Assembly (NCBI RefSeq): GCF_001889165.1 | Contig: NZ_CP016020.1 | Span: forward strand, 3,198,501-3,262,500 | DNA length: 64,000 nt | Direction of reading: 5' to 3' | Source of the DNA: Bacillus weihaiensis | Lineage (GTDB): Bacteria; Bacillota; Bacilli; Bacillales; Bacillaceae | In this document: one piece after another, positions 57,235 through 64,000 of the stretch | Layout of the letters: each line of letters begins with the position of its first letter | How positions within the stretch are numbered: the first letter of the stretch is position 1 | Program-made: the position numbers and the translations under genes | Notes under the pieces: model-generated | Database searches by the model: none | Told to the model about the DNA's origin: nothing | Seen by the model: the letters and a program-made list of their open reading frames with translations, nothing else

Positions 57235-60200
57235 TTAGTCTAAGTACACGTCGATTTCTTTTATCTCTTTGTTTCGAATTTTCAATGCATATTCTTCCTT
57301 TAACGTTGTTGAATGTATTTCGTAATTTTTGTCACCTGCATGTACTACATACTTTGAAACGGTTACAGCATCAAAACCGAAAGTAGCCTTTCTACTTGGA
57401 TTATGATATGTCACCTTAATCTCTCCCAAGAACATGAAGCTTACTTGATCATTCTCATCAAATAACCACTCTGGAAGGATAGGTTGTAATGTTAAGGAAA
57501 GCTTCTTGTTCTCAAGTGAAAATACTTGTTTTCCCATCATCATTTTTTGCCAAATACTTAAAAACTCTGCTGTTGTTCCACTTAAGCGTGCAACAAACCC
57601 TTGTCCATGTACAGAAGGATCTGGGTTTACACTACTAGCAATAAATGAAGAATTTTCAAGTACACTTCTTCCATAAGTTTCTGGATCCATAAATGGAGGA
57701 AGAGCTGTTTTTAAATCCTCAAAAAACTCATCGTAAAGACCAACCTTTAGCATACTTAATAAGTATTTGAATTCCATATGCATAAAGATTGATTCTCGTT
57801 CTAACCAACCAGGAGTAAACGCTCTTGCCCTTCCAATTTCAAATGTTTCATTTTCTATTGAAACAGACGTTTTATACATCTTTAAATCTTGGTCAAATAA
57901 TGCTGAATTCTTTACTTGTTCGTGAATGCTTACAGCCTCATCCTGATGTTTTATGGTCTTTAATGCTCGAGCAGGTCCTTCTAAATAATGTGGCAATGTA
58001 GCAAGCTTAAAGGATTTCACGTGAACAAGCGGTAGCCCTTTTTCATTAACTTCACCAGTCACTTCAAAATCATCTGCTTCATAGTAAAGATACGTTAAAG
58101 GTAAGCCTTCTCCGATGCTATTAGCTTTTTCGATTCCTATATTCACTTTATTCGAGAATTGACTCAACACCTGAGATAATTCCTGAGTGGATAAAACAGT
58201 CTCGTCACCACTAATCGTTTCCTTTACCTGTAACCTATAGTTTTCTCTCGCTGTTGAAACCATATCCCAATAATGAAAATCTGAAAGTTGACCATTTGAC
58301 AGCTTTTCTACTGCGCTAACAATTTCTTTTGTCAGCGTCACGACTTCATTTGGCAACGAAATATCAATAGAGTATGCTTGGCTATGCTTTACAAGGAAAT
58401 CTAACACTCTCTTTAACTCAAATGTTTCACTCATGGCAGAACCAAATACACCAGGTAATCCATTCATTGAGTCATTCCAGCCAGGCTTGTTCGCTTCCAT
58501 TTCTATACCTAACCCCAATGGATCAAGTGATGAAAACTTTGTAACTGCGAGTATAAACAGCTTACTAAATAATGTTGTTTTATATTTCTCGCCGTTTTTT
58601 GTTACGAGCCAGCTACTAGTAGACGTATAACTCTCTTCAAGGGCATTGTATTGTCTTACAGAGCCATTATTTAGTACAAACTTCTCTGATCTAGGCTTAA
58701 CAAAAGCTGGGCTGCTGAAGAATAAGTACTCTTTTTCATCAAAAAGTAACGATTGTTGACGATCCGGATAAATAGAAAGGTAATTTTGAATTAAATCCAA
58801 ATTATATGTCCAGTGGTCAATCCAATACCCTTCTCCAAACTCCGCTTCCATATGCTGTTCACTTTTCGTTAGGACCTTCTTCAATAATTCCTCTAACGGA
58901 ATGGTTAATTCGATTTCTTTATCATGAATGGTTTGTAATAAATCACCAGGTGTAAACTTTCCAGACAATTTAGTTTGAACGAATTGTGCCTCCTCTTTTG
59001 AGGGGATGACAGAATGGATCCAATCCACATTTGTTGGTTCCTTTAATTCGAAGCTTGATCCCTTCACCACTAATGGGTTATATCCATCTATTTGAATTAA
59101 GCTCATAAATAATTTGATGTTATAATCGCCAACCTCTGGATGGAAATACACATCGTTTCGTCTATTTTGATTTACGTCTCGGAAATTTCCGTTTCCTTGT
59201 GAATAAAACTCAGGAACAAGAGAGAAGAAATTATAGTCTCTTTCAAGATCACCATGCTTTCTTGAATAGATGTAGTAGACAAATTTCTTATCCTTTTCTT
59301 CAGTTTCTAAGAAAATCGGATAGCCACCTCGTAAAATGTTATCTAAGTAGCTTTGTTTACAGTATGCATCAAATAAAGGAATAGCCGTTTTTGTTGCAAC
59401 ATCTTGAGTAATACCGTTAACTAATGTTACTGCTTCCTTGTATTTTCTTTCCATATACTTCTTGCTACTTAGCTCGTTCGATCTTTTGTTAATGATATCG
59501 ATATCATTTACATGTCCAATCATGGTATGAAGAGTGACGACTTCCTCTTTCTTCAATGTGCTAGAAAACCCAGAAAAACCAGAAGGTACTTTATTAGCTG
59601 TCAGTTGATTTTTCTTTAAAAGCTCTTGAATTGATTCCTCACGAAAGGCATTTGGGAAAGACCACGCTGTATTCGTTCCAAAAACAAGGTTTGCATCCAC
59701 AATTGGTGATAGTAGATTTCCGTCTTCAATAAAGCTTAAATAAAAATGACCTTTTGTTATTTCCTCCACTTCAGCCGTATCATTTGTGGAAGAACGAACA
59801 CGGTAATATGGAATTTGTTCCTCTCTATTAAAAACATCCATCCAGCTCTTTAGCGTATTTCCAACTGCTTTATATGCTGCGTCATCTACTCCAAAGGGAA
59901 TAATAGCTGGAAGACCATCAATGACCTCTATTTGAATAGATTCATTAGATAGGTTTTCAACCTCTACTTTTCGAATGAGAGCAGCGAAATTTTCATTAGG
60001 TAAGGTAAAATATGTGACGATTGTTTTTAATTTAAACTCAGTGTTTATCTCTTCGATCTTCAATTCATTTTCTTTAATAAACATTTTTCGTTTATGAGTG
60101 GTGGATGTAGACGAAAAAGGTTCAAAAATATGTTTATGATTCAACTTAATAAATGTACGAAACCCATTAGTCGCTACACGTTGATACGCTTGGTTCGCAG

Positions 60201-60396
60201 GGAAAAACTCTGTAATGGCATGATTCTTATCCTTTACACCAAAGCTCACCATTCCTTGCCCTCTGTTCACGTAAAACGACCACATTGGTACACCCATTTT
60301 CCCTGCTATCCCTGGCAAGAAGCTAGAGAATGTCTTGGCTTCATCATAGCTTTCTATGACGAAGTACCCTTCTTCATTAAAATGATAGTTCTGCAT
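57235..60396 (-). CDS. large glucan phosphorylase, probable GH161 beta-1,3-oligoglucan type
   Basis: A 1053-residue cytoplasmic protein resembling the GH94/GH149/GH161 phosphorylase group, which cleave beta-glucans with phosphate to yield glucose 1-phosphate. It begins with a beta-rich N-terminal half containing SFYVNRGQGMVSFGVKDKNH, typical of this group (the substrate-facing start without a cyclic-glucan glycosyltransferase domain). The central helical barrel includes GEGYWIDHWTYNLDLIQNY near 540-560 and NDSMNGLPGVFGS near 650. Length above 1000, the Firmicutes origin and laminarin neighbours favour GH161, the beta-1,3-glucan phosphorylase family. The start is the ATG nine bases behind GAGG. 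It lies between GH1 and GH30 genes in one operon. Confidence 0.75.
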   Translation of the reverse strand: MQNYHFNEEGYFVIESYDEAKTFSSFLPGIAGKMGVPMWSFYVNRGQGMVSFGVKDKNHAITEFFPANQAYQRVATNGFRTFIKLNHKHIFEPFSSTSTTHKRKMFIKENELKIEEINTEFKLKTIVTYFTLPNENFAALIRKVEVENLSNESIQIEVIDGLPAIIPFGVDDAAYKAVGNTLKSWMDVFNREEQIPYYRVRSSTNDTAEVEEITKGHFYLSFIEDGNLLSPIVDANLVFGTNTAWSFPNAFREESIQELLKKNQLTANKVPSGFSGFSSTLKKEEVVTLHTMIGHVNDIDIINKRSNELSSKKYMERKYKEAVTLVNGITQDVATKTAIPLFDAYCKQSYLDNILRGGYPIFLETEEKDKKFVYYIYSRKHGDLERDYNFFSLVPEFYSQGNGNFRDVNQNRRNDVYFHPEVGDYNIKLFMSLIQIDGYNPLVVKGSSFELKEPTNVDWIHSVIPSKEEAQFVQTKLSGKFTPGDLLQTIHDKEIELTIPLEELLKKVLTKSEQHMEAEFGEGYWIDHWTYNLDLIQNYLSIYPDRQQSLLFDEKEYLFFSSPAFVKPRSEKFVLNNGSVRQYNALEESYTSTSSWLVTKNGEKYKTTLFSKLFILAVTKFSSLDPLGLGIEMEANKPGWNDSMNGLPGVFGSAMSETFELKRVLDFLVKHSQAYSIDISLPNEVVTLTKEIVSAVEKLSNGQLSDFHYWDMVSTARENYRLQVKETISGDETVLSTQELSQVLSQFSNKVNIGIEKANSIGEGLPLTYLYYEADDFEVTGEVNEKGLPLVHVKSFKLATLPHYLEGPARALKTIKHQDEAVSIHEQVKNSALFDQDLKMYKTSVSIENETFEIGRARAFTPGWLERESIFMHMEFKYLLSMLKVGLYDEFFEDLKTALPPFMDPETYGRSVLENSSFIASSVNPDPSVHGQGFVARLSGTTAEFLSIWQKMMMGKQVFSLENKKLSLTLQPILPEWLFDENDQVSFMFLGEIKVTYHNPSRKATFGFDAVTVSKYVVHAGDKNYEIHSTTLKEEYALKIRNKEIKEIDVYLD

Positions 60397-60432
60397 ATAT
60401 GTCACCCTCTGTATGGTAATTTGTCTGCTTTA

Positions 60433-61782
60433 TTAAATGAGAATCTTTTCCAAGGAACGATTCTTAATAATTTCTGCATATCGAAAACCTGTATTTTTCA
60501 ATGTTCTTTTTTGCGTAAGAAAATCCACATATGTGATTCCAAAGCGCTTGTCATAACCAAATGCCCACTCAAAATTGTCAAGAAGGGACCATAAATAATA
60601 GCCTGCGATATTCATATTATCCTCATTAAGCTCAGCAACTGCTGTTATATGCTTTTCAACATAGCTCTCACGACCAACGTCGTACACCTTTCCATCTGGA
60701 GCTACCGTATCATCAAAGGCTGCACCATTTTCGGTAATATAGATTGGTAGCGTGGTATATTCCTGACGTAAACGGTGGATGAGCTGCTTGAATTCGTTAG
60801 GTGAGATATCCCACCCCATTCCCGTTTTATCATAATCAGAATAGGCCGATGTAAATAAGAAATCTGAAGCTGACGTGAATTCAACAAGGGATCGGTTGTA
60901 ATAATTAATTCCAAAGAAATCACACTCAATGGAGATTTTCTTCATATCTCCCTCTTTGATAAAGGAGTAATCATGAACATATTTTGAAAACAGATTCATC
61001 ATATCCAAAGGATAATTCCCTTTAAAAATCGGATCTAGGAACCATCTGTTCGTATAGCCGTCTGCATTGTTAGCTGCAAGCTGATCATTCATAGAATCGC
61101 TTGCAGGGTATACTGGTGATAAATTTAATGTAATTCCTATAGGTGTTGTCGATTGACGTTTGTTTTTTAAATAGTCCACTGCTTCTCCATGTGATAGTAA
61201 AATATGGTGAACCGCCTTTAATGCCTCTTCCATATTCTTATGACCCGGTGCATGTACACCTTGATGATAGCCTAGAAATCCTGCACACCATGGTTCATTA
61301 TGTGTAATCCACATATCCACCTGATCATCTAATTCCTCGAAGCATTTTTCAGCATATTCCATAAACCACTTCACAGACTCTCGATTTGTCCAGCCCCCTT
61401 GTTCATGTGCCCACATTGGCAAATCCCAGTGATAAAGTGTAACAGCTGGCTTAATATTAGCTGAATGTAATAACGAAATGAGCTTTTTATAAAATTCCAT
61501 GCCATCTGGGTTATATTTTCCCTTTTCAGGAAAAATACGTGGCCATGCAATAGAAAAGCGATACGAGTCAACCCCTAATGTCTTAAGAATCTCAACATCT
61601 TCTTCATAGCGGTGATAGTGATCACAAGCAATATTTCCGTTATCCATATTCCACACCTTACCAGGTATGGAGGAAAATTCGTCCCATATGGAAGCCGTTC
61701 TCCCATCCTCATTCCATGCACCCTCAATTTGATAAGAGGATGTTGCCGTTCCAAAAATAAAGTCTTTTGAAAATCTAGTCAT
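60433..61782 (-). CDS. GH1 beta-glucosidase, cytoplasmic
   Basis: A 449-residue GH1 enzyme. The N-terminus has FIFGTATSSYQIEGAWNEDG, the acid/base is in THNEPWCAG near 165, and the nucleophile in YITENGAAFDD near 352. The aglycone end has NFEWAFGYDKRFG, the free-glucoside form; 6-phospho-beta-glucosidases differ there. It therefore fits substrates imported without phosphorylation. No signal peptide. It starts three bases after the GH16 stop, with GAGGTG inside that gene's end, so translation is coupled. Confidence 0.93.
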   Translation of the reverse strand: MTRFSKDFIFGTATSSYQIEGAWNEDGRTASIWDEFSSIPGKVWNMDNGNIACDHYHRYEEDVEILKTLGVDSYRFSIAWPRIFPEKGKYNPDGMEFYKKLISLLHSANIKPAVTLYHWDLPMWAHEQGGWTNRESVKWFMEYAEKCFEELDDQVDMWITHNEPWCAGFLGYHQGVHAPGHKNMEEALKAVHHILLSHGEAVDYLKNKRQSTTPIGITLNLSPVYPASDSMNDQLAANNADGYTNRWFLDPIFKGNYPLDMMNLFSKYVHDYSFIKEGDMKKISIECDFFGINYYNRSLVEFTSASDFLFTSAYSDYDKTGMGWDISPNEFKQLIHRLRQEYTTLPIYITENGAAFDDTVAPDGKVYDVGRESYVEKHITAVAELNEDNMNIAGYYLWSLLDNFEWAFGYDKRFGITYVDFLTQKRTLKNTGFRYAEIIKNRSLEKILI

Positions 61783-61785
61783 GTC

Positions 61786-62862
61786 TTACACCTCTGTATG
61801 TTTTTGATAAACTTTTATATAATCGACAATCATTTGCTGGGGAAAAACAGTTGTTTTATCAGGATAGCCTGGCCATTTCCCTCCCACCGCGAGATTGAGT
61901 TGGAGATAAAAATCTCGATCAAACGGTGCATATTTTTTTCCAGCCTTTGTTCGCTCACTATTTGTAAACCACTCTGTTTGCTTAGCAAACAAAATGTCAT
62001 CTACATACCATCTAAATTCTCCGGGCTCCCATTCTACCGTGAATACATGAAAATCATCAGAAAATTTCTCGTTTTTTGGGAGCTTATACGCTTCTCCAGT
62101 ATAGGTATGTGGATTTCCATAATGAATGGTTCCATGAACCGTTGACATGTCATGTCCGATTAATTCCATGATGTCAATTTCTCCACAAGCCGGCCAGCCT
62201 GAATATGTCTCCATGTCACTTGGCATCATCCAAATTGCTGGCCATATCCCTTGACCCTCAGGTAATTTAGCTTTAATAGAAAAACGACCATATGTCCAGC
62301 TTGCTTTCCCTTTTGTTGTTAGCTTAGCTGATGTATAGCGGTTCCCTTCATACCCTTCTTCATGTGCTTCCAAAATAAGCTGTTGATTTTGGATTCTTGC
62401 ATTTTTTTCTCGGTTCGTATAATATTGCCATTCTTCATTTCCGAACCCATTTCCACCATCAACAAAATTCCATTTTGACTCATCAATACGAGCCTCAGTA
62501 AATGTATCTTCCCACACTTCAATCCATGAGTGAGGTGTTATGTCATCATCTGTAAGCGTCACCATAACAGCTTGTAAAATACAATCTTTTTCGTCTGCTA
62601 AAAAAAGAGTGATATATTTATTGATCGTTGAATCGACTCCTGTAATATCAGTCCCAGACTGATAAGGGTTTGTGACAGTACGGTCGGTCGGTACTTGGTC
62701 TCCAGCTTTTATACGTAAAGGGTAAGAAGAAATCTTTACAGCCAGATGTTCACCAGATTCTACATCTGCCTGAATTTTTACTGCCCCTTCCCTTTCACCC
62801 TTACTAACTTCATAGTGTAGGAGGTTCGAGTGCTCATTGTGTAATGTTCGATCTTTTTCCAA
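61786..62862 (-). CDS. cytoplasmic GH16 beta-1,3-glucanase
   Basis: A 358-residue GH16 enzyme without a signal peptide, first gene of the glucan operon. It starts at TTG behind AAAGGAGAGGG. An N-terminal domain of about 115 residues (containing SGTDITGVDSTINKYITLFL) precedes the catalytic domain, where CGEIDIMELIG near 227-233 holds the nucleophile and acid/base. The catalytic half resembles the anchored GH16 (WPAIWMMPSD, FYLQLNLAVGG). Lack of a leader suggests it cuts imported oligoglucans inside the cell, unusual for GH16. Confidence 0.9.
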   Translation of the reverse strand: MEKDRTLHNEHSNLLHYEVSKGEREGAVKIQADVESGEHLAVKISSYPLRIKAGDQVPTDRTVTNPYQSGTDITGVDSTINKYITLFLADEKDCILQAVMVTLTDDDITPHSWIEVWEDTFTEARIDESKWNFVDGGNGFGNEEWQYYTNREKNARIQNQQLILEAHEEGYEGNRYTSAKLTTKGKASWTYGRFSIKAKLPEGQGIWPAIWMMPSDMETYSGWPACGEIDIMELIGHDMSTVHGTIHYGNPHTYTGEAYKLPKNEKFSDDFHVFTVEWEPGEFRWYVDDILFAKQTEWFTNSERTKAGKKYAPFDRDFYLQLNLAVGGKWPGYPDKTTVFPQQMIVDYIKVYQKHTEV

Positions 62863-63019
62863 TGTTCCCTCTCCTTTTATCTCGTAATTTGTGCTTATCT
62901 AATTGTACCTTTAACCCTCCGTCTCTATGAGTCAGTATATTTTGTATTCGGTTACAGAATTTTAGAAAGTATGTGTTAGCTTAGAACAATGCGTTCATGG
63001 ACTTTCTAAATTTCATACA
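62863..63019 (-). other. promoter region of the glucan operon
   Basis: No gene. On the minus strand TATACT near 62938 could be a -10, but no clear -35 at the right distance was found, and no cre match was seen. An activator may be needed. Confidence 0.4.
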
Positions 63020-63065
63020 AAAAAAGAGACTTATTTAGGTTATTAGCTCTAAATAAGTCTCTTTA
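63020..63065. terminator. strong bidirectional-type terminator
   Basis: A 16-bp perfect stem (AAAGAGACTTATTTAG and its complement) with a ten-base loop, followed by A/T-rich runs on both strands. Confidence 0.9.
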
Positions 63066-63253
63066 TAAAGGCTCTTTTTCGTGCTTTGTTGCTTTTTACT
63101 AGTAATAACAAAGAATAAAGTCATCATTCATACGGTCTATCTGGGTAAACCTGAAAGAAAGAGAGAAGATCCAGTCCTTAGGGTTTCTTAACAAAAGCAG
63201 TGATCTATACGAAAGCCGCCTAATGAATACTACCTACCGGTTCGTCACATTTA
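63066..63253. other. gap without recognised gene
   Basis: Between the terminator and the end of the 111-residue gene. No frame with a ribosome site was found. Confidence 0.4.
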
Positions 63254-63589
63254 TTAAAACAGTGAAAGCTGTAACTCTTCTTCATGTTCTTCTTCTTTTT
63301 TCACTTGCAGCTTTTCTTTGTTTTCTGCTTCTTCTTGTTTTATGTTTAATTTATCAGTTTCGTTCACTTCATAGATGCAGTCAACTTGGTCGCGACTAAT
63401 AGCGTTAATTGTACCACGGTGATGTAGTTCCTCTAGATAACTTACAACATCGACATATAGTTTTGGTCTGCCTGTCGAGAATGTTTTACTAGTAAAACCA
63501 TGCTCCTCGATTAAGAAATTGCACAATGTTGTAGCAGAAACCTGCTTATTGTTCTTCAAATGATGATAAATAATACTAGATATATCCAT
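63254..63589 (-). CDS. small acidic protein with C-terminal clamp-binding-like motif
   Basis: A 111-residue protein of unknown function. Residues 1-70 form a compact helical domain of winged-helix appearance (SIIYHHLKNNKQVSATTLCN, then YVDVVSYLEELHHRGTINAI). Residues 75-105 are Lys/Glu-rich and probably coiled. The protein ends exactly in ELQLSLF, which matches the QL(S/D)LF pentapeptide by which polymerases and repair proteins bind the DnaN sliding clamp. It starts behind AAGGGGGG. A role at the replication fork is inferred only from this tail. Confidence 0.7.
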   Translation of the reverse strand: MDISSIIYHHLKNNKQVSATTLCNFLIEEHGFTSKTFSTGRPKLYVDVVSYLEELHHRGTINAISRDQVDCIYEVNETDKLNIKQEEAENKEKLQVKKEEEHEEELQLSLF

Positions 63590-63737
63590 CCTGTCCCCCC
63601 TTATTGTCCATCACTTTATTTGTTTCTACTTATTCACCAGAGATAAACAAGATCATAATAAAAATAATGATACTTTTTATATGATCAAATGTAAAACGGT
63701 AAAGATAAGTAAAGTAAAGGCAAGGATTTAGGATACG

Positions 63738-64000
63738 CTATTTATTCACTATATCATCAATCTTCCTTAACTCTTCCGCGGTAAACGCCACTTGATCTAA
63801 AGCAGCCACATTTTCCTCCAGCTGGCTTACTTTACTGGCACCAATTAAGGCAGATGTTACATCAGCCTCTCTTCTTAATACCCAAGCTAACGCCATTTGC
63901 GCGAGTGATTGTCCTCTTTCTTGAGCCAGTGTGTGTAAGCTTTGGACTTTCACCATCACTTCACTTGTTACATCTTCTTCGTTTAAGAAGCTCTTAGATT
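63738..64000 (-). CDS. aldo/keto reductase, C-terminal fragment
   Basis: The end of an aldo/keto reductase; the rest is beyond the window. The stretches SLAQMALAWVLRR and SALIGASKVSQLEENVAAL hold the NADPH-binding region typical of the family, especially the YghZ/potassium-channel beta-like branch. The enzyme would reduce an aldehyde or ketone; the substrate is unknown. Confidence 0.85.
   Translation of the reverse strand, partial: SKSFLNEEDVTSEVMVKVQSLHTLAQERGQSLAQMALAWVLRREADVTSALIGASKVSQLEENVAALDQVAFTAEELRKIDDIVNK

Noticed and set aside
57235-60396. Cyclic beta-1,2-glucan synthase or simple cellobiose phosphorylase
   Set aside because: The former is much longer with a transferase domain; the latter is usually near 800 residues. 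Size and neighbours fit a beta-1,3-glucan phosphorylase better.

Overview
The window reads as chromosomal DNA from an AT-rich member of the Bacillaceae. Gene order and protein content repeat a block known from Bacillus subtilis: hmoB-pbpF-hemE-hemH, yhfH-yhfI-lplJ-lcfB, yhfN, yhzC-comK, yhjD-yhjE-sipV, addB-addA-sbcD-sbcC. Between these backbone genes lie additions that B. subtilis lacks or keeps elsewhere: a glyoxylate shunt (aceBA), nagAB, a TrpXYZ-type ABC importer, an amidase, and a large beta-glucan locus. No species is claimed. No rRNA, tRNA, CRISPR array or intact insertion sequence was seen.

Layout. 1-8.7 kb: DNA break repair (sbcC fragment, sbcD, addA, addB), minus strand. 9.6-12.8 kb: thiolase, signal peptidase I, YhjE, YhjD and a 59-residue basic peptide. 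13.1-15.4 kb: plus-strand polar amino-acid (cystine-type) ABC importer. 15.4-16.7 kb: comK, a 39-residue peptide and yhzC. 17.2-20.2 kb: aceA and aceB. 20.4-23.6 kb: M48 protease, azlCD and an XRE-cupin regulator. 23.8-25.8 kb: nagAB. 26-28.8 kb: TrpXYZ-like importer. 29.2-33.3 kb: lcfB under a FadR-like operator, lplJ, yhfI, yhfH. 33.6-39.5 kb: LacI regulator, guaC with a PurBox-like pair, LD-carboxypeptidase, small membrane proteins, GNAT. 39.7-44.8 kb: HAD phosphatase, DUF2332, membrane proteins, amidase. 45.2-50.3 kb: hemH, hemE, pbpF, hmoB. 50.7-62.9 kb: beta-glucan locus. 63.2-64 kb: a small protein ending in a clamp-binding-like motif, and an aldo/keto reductase fragment.

The beta-glucan locus is the best candidate for a coherent accessory system. 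A large secreted, LPXTG-anchored GH16 beta-1,3-glucanase with four carbohydrate-binding-like modules would cut laminarin-type glucan at the cell surface. A tight four-gene operon without signal peptides encodes a second, cytoplasmic GH16, a GH1 beta-glucosidase, a very large phosphorylase resembling GH94/GH149/GH161 (most likely a GH161 beta-1,3-oligoglucan phosphorylase) and a GH30 enzyme (candidate beta-1,6-glucanase). No oligosaccharide transporter was recognised in the window, so uptake must be encoded elsewhere or by the unassigned transporter between the two glucanase units.

Two kinds of non-coding structure stand out. A dispersed palindromic repeat occurs four times, always 3' of genes, in a long form (about 125 bp) and a short form (about 50 bp); the short form looks like a collapse between internal direct repeats. 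Three intergenic arrays have an exact 21-bp period; two share a CGAAAATA core and the third has a different consensus.
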